Shown here: positions 6,839 to 15,852 of the stretch, piece by piece
How the letters are laid out: each line of letters starts with the position of its first letter
Position numbering within the stretch: the stretch's first letter is position 1
NCBI RefSeq assembly: GCF_038405225.1
Contig: NZ_CP151657.1
Coordinates: forward strand, 3,162,001-3,226,000
Direction of reading: 5' to 3'
Origin: Arthrobacter citreus
GTDB lineage: Bacteria; Actinomycetota; Actinomycetes; Actinomycetales; Micrococcaceae
Length of the DNA: 64,000 nucleotides
Notes under the pieces: generated by a model
What the model was told of the DNA's origin: nothing
Database searches by the model: none
Seen by the model: the letters and a program-made list of their open reading frames with translations, nothing else
Translations under genes and position numbers: made by a program

Positions 6839-9800
6839 GCATCGAAACCACCCTTCCCATGGGCGACCTGATCAACCCCGGCCAGAACCGGCTCTCCTCC
6901 GTGCAGATCGTGAACTGGGGAACGTTCGACGGCGCGCACACCATCTACGTGGACCGCGCCGGCACGCTGCTCACCGGCGACTCCGGCGTGGGCAAGTCCA
7001 CCATCTTCGACGCGATGCTCCAGGTCATGGATGCGCGGCCGAAAATGAACGAAGCCGCGCAGAACAACGGCGGCAGCCTGGCCGAGGAAAAGCGCACCGC
7101 GTTCTCCTACATGCGCGGACGCCTGGGCACCCAGGGCTCGGGCAACGGCACCGGGCCCGACGACGTCGGCACGGCCGGCGCGGACGGCACCGCCTACCAG
7201 CGCCCCGGCGCCACCTGGTCCGCCGTCTGCCTGACCTTCGACAACGGGCTCGGGCAGATCACCTCCCTCTCCGTCCTCATGGACCTGCCCGCCAACGGCA
7301 CCGAACACCACGTGGGCCGCTTCTACGCCGTGCACAACAAGCCGCTGGACATCCGCACCCTGGAAACCGAAATGCGCGGCCGCTTCACCAAGGGCAGCCT
7401 CGAAGCGCTGCTGCCCGGCGCCGCCATCTTCGATTCGCACAAGATGTTCGCCGAACGCTTCCGCACCGCCCTGGGTGTGGAGGACGAGAAGGCCTTCGGG
7501 CTGCTGCGCATCCTGCAGACCGGCAAGGGCCTGGGCGGAACGGTCAACGACTTCTTCCGCACCAACGTGCTGGACACCCCCAAAACCCTCGCCGCCGCCG
7601 ATGAAGCGGTGGAGGACTTCAGCCACCTGCGCAGCATCCGCCGGCAGCTCGAACGCGCCCGCCAGCAGCGCGACCACCTCGCCGACGTCCCGGAACTGCA
7701 CGCCCTGTTCCAAAAGACGGACACCGCGCTGCGGCACAACCGCGCCCTCACCAAGGACGGGCTGCCCGCGTACCGGCAGCGCCTGACCCTGGCCAGCCAC
7801 GAGCGCGACGTCGCCCGGCTCACCGCGCAGGAGGAAACCGGCGCCCGGGAACTGGCCGCCGCGGAAAGCCGCCGGAACGAGCTGAAGAAGAAGCTCAACG
7901 CCCTCACCGCCCGGTACAGCGAAGAAGGCGGCGGCACCATCGCCACGCTCGAGCGCGAGCTGGCAGCCGCCGTCGTGCAGCTGAACTCCCGCGTGGCGCT
8001 GGAGGAAACCGCCCGCGGTGAACTAGCCGCCGCCGGCATCGAGGTGGACTTCTCCCCCGCCGGCCTGGTCACCGCACGCAGCCGCGCCGTCGAGCTGGTG
8101 AAGTCCCTGACCCTGGAGGTGGAGGCAGCCCGCGAGCGCAGTTCCGATGCGCACGGGCAGGCCTGGCAGCTCAAGGGGCAGATTGCCAAGCTGGAAAACG
8201 ACATTGGCTCCTTCCGCCGCCGCACCTCCAACATCCGGCAGGAATCCCTGGACCAGCGGGCGAAGATCTGCGCCGCCACCGGTCTGGACGAGGCGGATCT
8301 GCCGTTCGCCGCCGAGCTGATCGACCTGGAGCCGGAGCAGCAGCAGTGGCGCCCGGCCGCCGAGCGCACGCTGCGCTCCCTCGCCACCGCGCTGCTGGTG
8401 CCGGGTGAGCACATGCGCGCCGTCACCCGCTACCTCTCCGAAACCAACCTCAACGGGTTCCTGCGCTGCATCGACGTCAGCGTTCCGGTGGAGGGGCCGT
8501 CCGAGCCCGGCCCGCGGGACCTGATCACCAAACTGGTCACGCAGGACTCCGAAATGGGCCGCTGGGTGGCCCGCAAGATCACCGCGCACTACGACTTTGT
8601 GTGCGTGGAGGATCCGGACGAGCTCGCCGGGCTCTCCCGCGGCGTGAGCCTGGGCGGCGCGGTCAAGCGCAACTCCTCCACCACGGAAAAGGATGACCGG
8701 CACGCCAAGGCATCGGACAACGTCCTGGGCTTTGACAACAAGGACACCGTGGCCGCCCTCGGCAACGAACTGCTGGCCCTGCGGGACCGGTTCACCGAAG
8801 CCGACACCCGCTCCCAGGCCCAGGCGCAGACCCAGGCCGAGCTGGTCAGCCGGCTCGCCGCGGTCCGCCGCGTCGCCGCCGACACCCGCACCTGGGAGGA
8901 GCTCTCCGCGTCCTCGCAGCGCGACGCCGTTGCTGCCGCCACCGATGCGCTCGATTCCGCCCGGGATGCCAACACGGATCTGGACCAGATCCGCTTCGAG
9001 CTGGACACCGCAGAGCTGGACCACACCGCGGCGATCGAGAAGATTGGTGTGCTCAAGGGCGACCTGGCCCGCACCCGGGAACAGCTGGCCGCCGCCACCG
9101 CCCGCCGGGACACCCTGGCCGCCAAGGCGCTGGGCGCCCTGGACGCGGGACTGCAGGAGGCGCTGGAGGAACTCTTCGCCCCCTTCGGCGAGATCACCGA
9201 CGTCGTACGCCTGCAGGAAGCCGCCTCCGAAGTGGAGCGGACCCTGATCACCGAGGGCGCCCGACTCGAAAAGACACTGCTGGAAACGAAGAACCGGCTC
9301 GAGCGGACCTTCGAAACGTTCACGGACAAGTGGGGCTCGGACTTCGGCACCTCGGTGGACGCGGCCGGCGCCTACGCGGAGCGGTTCGAGAGCATCGTCT
9401 CCGAAGGCCTGCCGCAGCACGAAACCGAGTTCCGCGAATACTTCAACAACCGCACCTATGAGCGGTTCAGCGACCTGCTCGCCCTGCTCGATGAGGAACG
9501 GCGCAGCATTTCCTCGCGTCTGTTGCCGCTGAACTCGGTGCTGCAGCGGGTGGAATACCATGTGGACAGCCATCTGGAGATCGAGGTCAAAACCACGGTT
9601 CCCGACGCCGCGCACAAGTTCCGCACCGAACTGAAAAACGCGCTGCCGATGATGGGGATGCGGCAGAACAAGGCGGACATGGACGCCCGGTACACCGCGC
9701 TGGAGAACCTGGTGGACCGGCTGAAGGATCCGGAGGAGCGCCGCTGGCGGGCCGAGGTCCTGGATGTGCGCTCCCACGTGACCATCACCTGCACGCACCG

Positions 9801-10188
9801 CCTCGCCAACGGCCAGGCCTACACCAACCTGCAGGCGTCGCTGATGTCCGGCGGCGAGGGCCAGCGCTTCACGGCGTTCATCATGGCGTCCGCGCTGGCC
9901 TACCAGCTGGGCATCGTGAGCCAGGGCTTCAGCACCTACGGCACGGTGATGATGGATGAGGCGTTTGTGAAGTCGTCGCTGTCCTTCGCGGAGGCGTCCA
10001 TCAATGCGCTGCATGAGTTCGGCTTCCAGCTGCTGCTCGCCGCGCCCGAGGACAAGGTGGACCTGTCCCGGTTCCTGGGCTCGGTTACCGAGATCCTGCG
10101 CGACGACGCCGCCAACCGTTCCGGGGTGCTGGAACGGGACATCCGGCGCGGCTCCGGTTCGGTGCCGGTGAACATCCTGCTGCGGTAG
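6835..10188 (+). CDS. jetC: Wadjet JetC, MukB/SbcC-like SMC ATPase
   Basis: A 1117-residue ATPase with the SMC layout. Walker A GDSGVGKST begins at residue 48, long coiled-coil segments (about 270-480 and 640-930) flank a hinge-like middle, the ABC signature SGGEGQ lies near 1005, and Walker B MMDEAF is at 1039-1044. The pattern GxDSGxGKSTxxDAM and the late VMMDEAFVKSS are typical of COG4913-type JetC. It supplies ATP-driven DNA loop extrusion to the Wadjet complex. GTG 6835 overlaps the jetB stop. The usual fourth gene, the toprim nuclease jetD, is absent: four bases after the stop lies the end of a convergent aldo/keto reductase gene. Confidence 0.92.
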   Translation: MSIETTLPMGDLINPGQNRLSSVQIVNWGTFDGAHTIYVDRAGTLLTGDSGVGKSTIFDAMLQVMDARPKMNEAAQNNGGSLAEEKRTAFSYMRGRLGTQGSGNGTGPDDVGTAGADGTAYQRPGATWSAVCLTFDNGLGQITSLSVLMDLPANGTEHHVGRFYAVHNKPLDIRTLETEMRGRFTKGSLEALLPGAAIFDSHKMFAERFRTALGVEDEKAFGLLRILQTGKGLGGTVNDFFRTNVLDTPKTLAAADEAVEDFSHLRSIRRQLERARQQRDHLADVPELHALFQKTDTALRHNRALTKDGLPAYRQRLTLASHERDVARLTAQEETGARELAAAESRRNELKKKLNALTARYSEEGGGTIATLERELAAAVVQLNSRVALEETARGELAAAGIEVDFSPAGLVTARSRAVELVKSLTLEVEAARERSSDAHGQAWQLKGQIAKLENDIGSFRRRTSNIRQESLDQRAKICAATGLDEADLPFAAELIDLEPEQQQWRPAAERTLRSLATALLVPGEHMRAVTRYLSETNLNGFLRCIDVSVPVEGPSEPGPRDLITKLVTQDSEMGRWVARKITAHYDFVCVEDPDELAGLSRGVSLGGAVKRNSSTTEKDDRHAKASDNVLGFDNKDTVAALGNELLALRDRFTEADTRSQAQAQTQAELVSRLAAVRRVAADTRTWEELSASSQRDAVAAATDALDSARDANTDLDQIRFELDTAELDHTAAIEKIGVLKGDLARTREQLAAATARRDTLAAKALGALDAGLQEALEELFAPFGEITDVVRLQEAASEVERTLITEGARLEKTLLETKNRLERTFETFTDKWGSDFGTSVDAAGAYAERFESIVSEGLPQHETEFREYFNNRTYERFSDLLALLDEERRSISSRLLPLNSVLQRVEYHVDSHLEIEVKTTVPDAAHKFRTELKNALPMMGMRQNKADMDARYTALENLVDRLKDPEERRWRAEVLDVRSHVTITCTHRLANGQAYTNLQASLMSGGEGQRFTAFIMASALAYQLGIVSQGFSTYGTVMMDEAFVKSSLSFAEASINALHEFGFQLLLAAPEDKVDLSRFLGSVTEILRDDAANRSGVLERDIRRGSGSVPVNILLR

Positions 10189-10192
10189 GCGG

Positions 10193-11065
10193 CTACCCGC
10201 CGATCCGGTCCAGCTCGGCGAGATCTTCGGCGGACAGCACCAGGGCGGCGCCGGCAACGTTTTCGCGCAGGTGCTCCGCTGAGGAGGTGCCCGGGATCAG
10301 CAGGATGTTCGGGGAACGCTGCAGCAGCCAAGCTAGGGCCACGGCCATGGGCGTGGAGTCCCGGCGGGTGGCCACGGCCAGGAGTGCCTCGGACTGCAGC
10401 GGGGTGAAGCCGCCCAGCGGGAAGAACGGAACGTAGGCGATGCCGTCCCGCGCCAGGGCGTCGATCAGTGCGTCGTCGGAGCGGAACGCGAGGTTGTACA
10501 TGTTCTGCACTGACACAATCGGCGCGATGGCCCGCGCCTCCGCCACCTGCTCCGGCAACACGTTGCTGAGGCCCAGGTGCCGGATCATCCCCTGCGCCTG
10601 CAGCTCCACGAGCGTTTCGAAGGCCGCCGCGAGGGGCTCCGCCACCGGCCCGCCGCTGTCGCCCATCCGCAGGTTCACAACGTCGAGCGCCTGTAGCCCC
10701 AGCGTCTCCAGGTTCTCCTCCACGGCACGGCGCAGCTGCTCCGGGGTCCGTGCCTGCGGCCAGCCGCCCTGCCCGTCGCGGACGGCTCCCACCTTGGTCA
10801 CTATGTGCAGCGCTTCCGGGTAGGGGTGCAGCGCCTCCCGGATGAGCTGGTTGGTGATGCGGGGTCCGTAGGCCTCGGCGGTGTCGATGTGGGTAATGCC
10901 CAGGTCCACTGCCGCGCGGAGGACGGCCAGGGCGCCGTCGACGTCGGCGGGCGGGCCCATGACCCCGGGACCCGCCAGCTGCATGGCGCCGTAGCCGAAC
11001 CGGGACACGTTGAGGTCGCCGAGGGTCCAGGTTCCGCCCGGGAGGGAGGTTGTAAAAGTGTTCAT
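10193..11065 (-). CDS. aldo/keto reductase
   Basis: A 290-residue (beta/alpha)8 NAD(P)H-dependent oxidoreductase. MNTFTTSLPGGTWTLGDLNV leads into FGYGAMQLAG, DTAEAYG supplies the catalytic Asp and Tyr, IVTKVGA the Lys, and LLQRSPNILLIPGTSSAEHL the C-terminal cofactor-binding loop. The strand that usually ends in the active-site His reads VVNLRMGD, so that His appears replaced, as in some non-canonical family members. The substrate is unknown. It is divergent from an HxlR regulator with two palindromes between them, a common arrangement for electrophile- or quinone-responsive reductases. It converges on jetC with a 4-bp gap, marking the end of the defence segment. Confidence 0.85.
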   Translation of the reverse strand: MNTFTTSLPGGTWTLGDLNVSRFGYGAMQLAGPGVMGPPADVDGALAVLRAAVDLGITHIDTAEAYGPRITNQLIREALHPYPEALHIVTKVGAVRDGQGGWPQARTPEQLRRAVEENLETLGLQALDVVNLRMGDSGGPVAEPLAAAFETLVELQAQGMIRHLGLSNVLPEQVAEARAIAPIVSVQNMYNLAFRSDDALIDALARDGIAYVPFFPLGGFTPLQSEALLAVATRRDSTPMAVALAWLLQRSPNILLIPGTSSAEHLRENVAGAALVLSAEDLAELDRIGG

Positions 11066-11142
11066 TTGCTGCCTTACCTTCGTGAAAAGCGGGAGAGTTC
11101 GGGGTGGTGCTCCGAGGAGCGTTACTCCACTATGGTTGGGTA

Positions 11143-11176
11143 ACTTCCCAGGGGGAAGTAGGCACTTTGAAGTGCC
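11143..11176. promoter_or_regulatory. two palindromes, probable HxlR operators
   Basis: ACTTCCC-AGG-GGGAAGT (11143-11159) and GGCACTT-TG-AAGTGCC (11161-11176) are two adjacent inverted repeats with 7-bp perfect arms in the spacer between the divergent reductase and HxlR genes. HxlR dimers bind such sites, so both divergent promoters could be controlled here (inference). Confidence 0.5.
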
Positions 11177-11220
11177 TTAGTCACCCCCCGACAGCTACCC
11201 CGGACAGATCAGGAGATGCC

Positions 11221-11646
11221 ATGGCCACCCTTACGGCAGCGGAAAAACGTGCGCAGGAGAAGACCGCCTACAACGCTTTCCTGGCGGCATGCCCCAGCCG
11301 GAAACTGCTGGATAGGATCTCCGACAAATGGGTCACGCTGGTAATTGCCGCACTGGGGAGCGGACCGGACTGCGCCGGCGAGCCGCGGCCGATGCGTTTT
11401 TCCGAACTGTCCCGCGTCCTCTCCGGCGTCAGCCAGAAAATGCTCACGCAGACCCTGCGCTCCCTGGAACGGGACGGGCTCATCACCCGGACCGCCACCG
11501 CCACGGTGCCGGTGACGGTGTCCTATGAGCTCACCGATCTGGGGATGTCCCTGCATGAACTGGTGCGCAGCATCAAGTCCTGGGCCGAACTGCACATGGA
11601 TGACGTCCTTGCCCAGCGTGCCGCGCACGACGACGGCGCGGAGTAA
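11221..11646 (+). CDS. HxlR-family transcriptional regulator
   Basis: A 141-residue winged-helix regulator. LLDRISDKWVTLVIAALGSG, MRFSELSRVLSGVSQKMLTQ and TLRSLERDGLITRT are the family hallmarks. A Cys near residue 21 (AACPSRKLLDRI) sits where redox-sensing HxlR proteins (HypR, QorR) carry their sensor cysteine, suggesting response to disulfide or quinone stress. ATG 11221 is the best start; an in-frame extension reaches back to 11104 but would run through the palindromes. Divergent to the aldo/keto reductase, its likely target. Confidence 0.88.
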   Translation: MATLTAAEKRAQEKTAYNAFLAACPSRKLLDRISDKWVTLVIAALGSGPDCAGEPRPMRFSELSRVLSGVSQKMLTQTLRSLERDGLITRTATATVPVTVSYELTDLGMSLHELVRSIKSWAELHMDDVLAQRAAHDDGAE

Positions 11647-11699
11647 TCCGGCTGTGGCAACGGTAGCGGCGAACGGCCTCCGGGCTGGAGACTGGTGAA

Positions 11700-12605
11700 G
11701 TGCTAAAAATCCTTGAGACCTGGCGCCGGCAGCTGATCGGCACCTTCAGCAACAACGCCACCGAAATTCCGCAGTGGGAACTGGAACTGGCGAAGGGCGA
11801 CGACACCGGCTATTTCGGCACGGAATCGGCAGTGTGGGCGGTGCACGGGTCCATGACGCCCATCATCGCCGGCATCCGCGCCCTGCTGCTGCAGGCGCTG
11901 CACCCCGGCGCCATGGCCGGCGTGCACGACTTCTCCGACTACAAGGAGGATCCGCTGGGCCGGCTCGCGGGCACCATCCGCTGGATCTTCACGGTCACCT
12001 ACGGGGACACCAAGGCGGCCCGCTCCGGATCCGAGTGGGTCCTGCGCCTGCATGAACGCGTGCACGGCATGTACGAGGACGCCGCCGGCGTCGAGCGCCC
12101 CTACTCGGCGAATGATCCGGAGATCGCCCGCTGGGTGCACCTGGCCTTCACCGACGCGTTCCTCAGTTCCCATCAGCGCTTCGGCGGTCCGATTCCCGGC
12201 GGGCCGGACGCCTATGTCTCCGAGTGGGCGGTCGCCGGGGAACTGATGCGCATCGACAATCCGCCGCGCTCCGAGGCCGAACTGCGGGCCCAGATGGCAG
12301 CGTACGACGGCGAACTGCGGCACAGCGCCTACGTTCAGGAGGCGCTGGGGTTCCTGCGCCGGCCGCCGCTGCCGCGCTCCCAGCTGATGGGCTACCGGGT
12401 GCTTTTTGCCGGCGCCGTCTCATCGCTGGAGCCGCGGCACCGGGAGCTGCTGGGCCTGAAAGAACCGCGGATCGGTCCGTTCCGGATTCCCATGCGGCTG
12501 CCGGTGAAGGCAGTGCTCGGCGTGATCCGGCTGGGCCTGGGGCCGCAGGGCCCCAGCGAACGGTCGGCCCGCGAGCGCATTGCGCGGCTGTCGGCCCGGC
12601 AGTAG
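11700..12605 (+). CDS. MpaB-family (DUF2236) oxygenase-like protein
   Basis: A 301-residue protein starting at GTG 11700. It has the DUF2236 hallmarks: AVHGSMTPIIAGIRALLLQALHPGAMAGV (about 43-71) with the conserved His, the GTIRWIFTVTYGD segment, and WVHLAFTDAFLSSHQRFGG with further conserved His residues. The family is related to the heme-binding latex clearing protein and the mycophenolic-acid pathway enzyme MpaB, and in actinobacteria its substrates are mostly unknown. It lies 54 bp after the HxlR gene on the same strand and could be co-transcribed. Confidence 0.8.
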   Translation: MLKILETWRRQLIGTFSNNATEIPQWELELAKGDDTGYFGTESAVWAVHGSMTPIIAGIRALLLQALHPGAMAGVHDFSDYKEDPLGRLAGTIRWIFTVTYGDTKAARSGSEWVLRLHERVHGMYEDAAGVERPYSANDPEIARWVHLAFTDAFLSSHQRFGGPIPGGPDAYVSEWAVAGELMRIDNPPRSEAELRAQMAAYDGELRHSAYVQEALGFLRRPPLPRSQLMGYRVLFAGAVSSLEPRHRELLGLKEPRIGPFRIPMRLPVKAVLGVIRLGLGPQGPSERSARERIARLSARQ

Positions 12606-12779
12606 CCGGGCCGTTGCGCCGGGCACAGGTCTGCCGGACGAAAATCACGCGGCGCCCCGCTTCCAGTCCCCCGGAACCGGATGAAACCATTAAAGGGAAA
12701 GCCAACTGCACCCGGTACCCGAAGCGTGCCTCCGCGCGCGCTTCACTTCAGAAGCTTCACGACTTCAGGAAAGGGGACT

Positions 12780-13457
12780 ATGCGCAGGGTTTTACCCTCA
12801 CTGCTCATCGCCGGCCTGCTTGTCAGCGGAGGGGTGGTGTCCTGCGGGACATCGTCGGACACCCCGGCACCGGAAACCTCAACCAGCGCTCCGGCAGCAA
12901 CCGCCGTCGCGACTGACCACGTTGATCAGGTGGCACCCGCGGACGCTCGAACCATCACCGACCCGGACGATCCGCAGGCCACCCTGGTGCTCTTCACCGA
13001 TTACCAGTGCCCGTACTGCGCCATGATGGACGACCTGATCCAGCAGGCCAAGACCGACTACGGAGACCAGGTCCGCATCGTGGTGCGCAATTACCCGCTG
13101 CCCAAGCACCAGAACGCCGAAACCTCAGCCAGGGCGGTGGAAGCCGCGGCCGAGCAGGGCAAGCTGGAGGAGATGGCCGCCGTCGTCTTCGAACACCAGC
13201 AGGACTGGAAGAACCAGGAAGACGTGGAAGACCTTTTTGTCTCCTACGCGGAGGATCTCGGGCTGGATACGCAGAAGTTCCGTGCCGACTACAACTCCGA
13301 CGCGATCAAGGAACGGGTAGCCAGGGACCTGCAGGACGCCCAAGACCTGGACTTGCCGGGCACTCCCTCGCTGGTGCTCAACAACGAGGTGCTGATGCTG
13401 GATTCCGTGGACTACAGCGCCATCTCCGAACCGCTGGACTCCGCACTAAACAAGTAG
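12780..13457 (+). CDS. DsbA-like thioredoxin-fold lipoprotein
   Basis: A 225-residue exported protein. MRRVLPSLLIAGLLVSGGVVSC is a lipoprotein signal with the acceptor Cys at 22, followed by a Thr/Pro/Ala linker. The thioredoxin fold follows with the active site CPYC (77-80) in TDYQCPYCAMMD, a helical insertion (about 110-175) and the cis-Pro loop GTPSLVLNN. This is the DsbA/BdbD/DSBA_2 type, acting on the outer face of the membrane as a thiol oxidase or isomerase. ATG 12780 is preceded by AGGAAAGGGG; the longer frame from 12681 lacks a signal peptide. Confidence 0.88.
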   Translation: MRRVLPSLLIAGLLVSGGVVSCGTSSDTPAPETSTSAPAATAVATDHVDQVAPADARTITDPDDPQATLVLFTDYQCPYCAMMDDLIQQAKTDYGDQVRIVVRNYPLPKHQNAETSARAVEAAAEQGKLEEMAAVVFEHQQDWKNQEDVEDLFVSYAEDLGLDTQKFRADYNSDAIKERVARDLQDAQDLDLPGTPSLVLNNEVLMLDSVDYSAISEPLDSALNK

Positions 13458-13560
13458 TGAAGCGCCGCACCGGCTGATTCTCCTTGAAGGTGGGCACGGC
13501 ATCGGATGTACTGTCCGCACACGCGGGCTGCCTGTACCCGCGGCAACCCTGGAGGCGGGC

Positions 13561-14142
13561 ATGGCACCGGAACACGTCATCAAACCACTCACCCCGGAGA
13601 CCTTTCCGGCATGGCTTGCCCTCGCACAGAAGCACAACGGGGTCTGGGGCGGCTGTTACTGCTCGTACTTTCACGGCGACACCAAGGACACCGTCAAAAA
13701 CGAGTACGACCGGCCCACCTTCAAGCAGCGGCTTGTCGCGGAAGGCGCAGCACACGCCGCCCTCGTTTTCGACGGCGACACAGCGATCGCATGGTGCCAG
13801 TACGGCAGCCCGGCCGAGCTGCCGGGGATCTACCACCGCAAGCAGTACGACGCCGGCGAAACCAAGCCGGCACCATGGCGCATCACGTGCTTCTTCGTGG
13901 ATCGCGACCACCGGCGTTCGGGGGTGGCCCGGGAGGCCCTGGACGGTGCACTTGAACTGATCGCCCGGTCCGGCGGAGGCGAAGTGGTCTCGTTCCCCAA
14001 CGAACTTACTCCCGGGAAGAGAACCTCATCCTCGTTCCTTCACAACGGCACGCGGGCCATGTTCGAGAAAGCCGGGTTCACCTTCGAGCGGCACATCGGC
14101 AAGAGCAAGACCGTGATGCGCATCAGCGTCCCATCCCGGTAG
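13561..14142 (+). CDS. GNAT-family N-acetyltransferase
   Basis: A 193-residue protein beginning at ATG 13561 with GGAGG upstream. It has the GNAT layout: the beta4-like strand WRITCFFVDRDHRRSGVA (about 105-122) holds the acetyl-CoA pyrophosphate loop in the form R-R-S-G-V-A, and the C-terminus has MFEKAGFTFERHIGKSKTVM. A Cys/aromatic-rich N-terminal part (GGCYCSYFHGD) resembles proteins annotated simply as GNAT in actinobacteria. The substrate is unknown. Confidence 0.8.
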   Translation: MAPEHVIKPLTPETFPAWLALAQKHNGVWGGCYCSYFHGDTKDTVKNEYDRPTFKQRLVAEGAAHAALVFDGDTAIAWCQYGSPAELPGIYHRKQYDAGETKPAPWRITCFFVDRDHRRSGVAREALDGALELIARSGGGEVVSFPNELTPGKRTSSSFLHNGTRAMFEKAGFTFERHIGKSKTVMRISVPSR

Positions 14143-14186
14143 CTGGCGTCCTCTTTAGAGGCACCTTCGGCGGTTCACCGTCGCCG

Positions 14187-14870
14187 TCACGGCAGAGACG
14201 AAGACACCGCCGGCTGCCTGGCCCCCGCCGCATTCCGGGCCGCCAGAATGTGGGTGCGCATCACCGCTTCGGCCCATTCGCCGTCGCCCGCCCGGGCCGC
14301 AGCCACCAGCTCGGCATGATGGGACATGCTGCGCTGCAGCGCCTCCGGACTGTACCGGTTGAAGGTGTGGGCCACGACGGCGGGGCGCATCAGCGTCTGC
14401 AGCGCGGCGGCGAAGTGCCGGTTGCCGCAGCGCTGAACAAACATGCCGTGAAACTCGTTGTTCAGGGTGCTCAGCACCTCCAGGGATCCGGCGGCGGCAG
14501 CCTCCTCCATTTCGCCGGCCAACACGGCAAGCCGCTCAACGTCGGCGCCGCTGAGCCGGGGCACGGCCAACAGCGCCGCATGCGGTTCAAACCCGGCGCG
14601 GACGTCATACAGATCCGCCACATCCTTGCCGCTGAAGCTCACCACCTGGGCGCCCTTGTTCCGGCTCATCTCCACAATGCCCTCGGCGGCCAGCCGGTTC
14701 AGGGCCTCCCGGATGGGGGTGCGGCTGACGCCAAGCCGTTCGGCCAGAGCAGTCTCCCGCAGCCAGGACCCCTGTTCGAGGTCACCGGAGGCAATCAGGC
14801 CGCGGATCCTGGCGTAGGCACTGTCATCAACGGGCTCAGCCGGCTGCACGGGGTGTTCGGGATGTTCCAT
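14187..14870 (-). CDS. GntR-family (FCD) regulator of the hydantoinase/CoA cluster
   Basis: A 227-residue regulator. The N-terminal winged helix (about 15-80) contains LGVSRTPIREALNRLAAEGIV. The C-terminal FCD domain (about 90-220) carries the metal- or ligand-binding residues in YDVRAGFEP, NNEFHGMF and MSHHAEL. ATG 14870 (MEHPEHPVQPAEPVDD) is chosen because a longer frame would run into the lyase gene 10 bp upstream. It is the last gene of a leftward run lyase-transferase-regulator and should control the inverted operator boxes at 17126-17135 and 17188-17197; TTGTATGCAA-like sites are typical of FadR-type GntR proteins. Confidence 0.85.
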   Translation of the reverse strand: MEHPEHPVQPAEPVDDSAYARIRGLIASGDLEQGSWLRETALAERLGVSRTPIREALNRLAAEGIVEMSRNKGAQVVSFSGKDVADLYDVRAGFEPHAALLAVPRLSGADVERLAVLAGEMEEAAAAGSLEVLSTLNNEFHGMFVQRCGNRHFAAALQTLMRPAVVAHTFNRYSPEALQRSMSHHAELVAAARAGDGEWAEAVMRTHILAARNAAGARQPAVSSSLP

Positions 14871-14880
14871 GCCCACCACG

Positions 14881-15852
14881 TTAGCCCCGGTCGGAGGCGG
14901 GTTCCGACTGCTCGGGCCAGGACGCAGCCGCCAGGTCGGCCCGGGTGCCACCCCGGGATACAAAGGACGCGGACGGCCGGCCGGTCAGCTTCACAATCCG
15001 GTCCACAGCCCGCAGATACTTCGGCAGGTCTATTCCGGTGGCAACACCCAGCCCGTCACACAAATGCACCAGGTCCTCCAACGGTGCGTTGCCCAGCACC
15101 GACGGATCACCGGGAAACCACAGATCCCCGCCGAGCCCGGCGAAGGAACCCTCCAGCCAGTCCGCTCCGGCCTGCATCGCCGCGATGGCGTTTGCCGGCG
15201 CAAACCCGTTGCGGTTGTGCAGATGGACGCCGACCTCCAGCTCCGGATACAGGCTGCGCACCTCGGCAACCCCGTTATGGAATTCACCGGGTTCCTCCTG
15301 GCCGGACGTGCCGGCCAGATAAACGCCCGCCGAACCGGCGTCGACGGCCGCATGCACCACCCGCAGCCGCTCCGCGTCGGGAACAGGGCCCCGCGCCGGC
15401 GCAAAAAAGGAGCAGGCGACGGCGGTGACGAGGCGGAGCCCGGCCTGGTCGGCGAGGTGCCCAATCCGGGAAAGACCGGCCAGGGCTTCGGACACGGAGA
15501 GCCGCTGGTTACGCTGGCTGACTTCCTCGTCCGCGGAGACCACCACCACCAGCTCATCGAGCCCGCAGTCGACGGCCCGCTCAGCACCCCGGTAGTTCGG
15601 CGCCAGGCCACGGTAACGGACGCCCGGAACCCGCGGAACGGCAGCCATCACCTCCGCCGCGTCGGCAAGCTGCGGCAGGACCTTCGGATGCGCGAAGGAA
15701 ACCGCCTCAATTTCCCGCACACCGGCGTCGATCAGCAGCTGGACGAGTTCCACTTTCTCCGCCGTCGACAGCGGTTCCGGCACCGACTGCAGGCCGTCCC
15801 GCAGCCCCACCTCCACCAGCCGGATTGACGCCGGCAGTCCGGGCAGGCTCAT
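14881..15852 (-). CDS. HMG-CoA-lyase-like acyl-CoA lyase
   Basis: A 323-residue TIM-barrel protein of the DRE-TIM/HMGL family. LVEVGLRDGLQSVP carries the catalytic Arg-Asp, EAVSFAHPKVLPQLAD follows, and GVHLHNRNG supplies the HxH metal ligands. In the loop where HMG-CoA lyases have GLGGC this protein reads GLGGD, so the usual catalytic Cys is replaced. The reaction is probably retro-Claisen cleavage of a 3-hydroxy-acyl-CoA to acetyl-CoA or another acyl-CoA plus a keto product, but the altered loop makes HMG-CoA itself uncertain. ATG 15852 overlaps the CoA-transferase stop (ATGA), so the transferase product is its likely substrate. Confidence 0.82.
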   Translation of the reverse strand: MSLPGLPASIRLVEVGLRDGLQSVPEPLSTAEKVELVQLLIDAGVREIEAVSFAHPKVLPQLADAAEVMAAVPRVPGVRYRGLAPNYRGAERAVDCGLDELVVVVSADEEVSQRNQRLSVSEALAGLSRIGHLADQAGLRLVTAVACSFFAPARGPVPDAERLRVVHAAVDAGSAGVYLAGTSGQEEPGEFHNGVAEVRSLYPELEVGVHLHNRNGFAPANAIAAMQAGADWLEGSFAGLGGDLWFPGDPSVLGNAPLEDLVHLCDGLGVATGIDLPKYLRAVDRIVKLTGRPSASFVSRGGTRADLAAASWPEQSEPASDRG

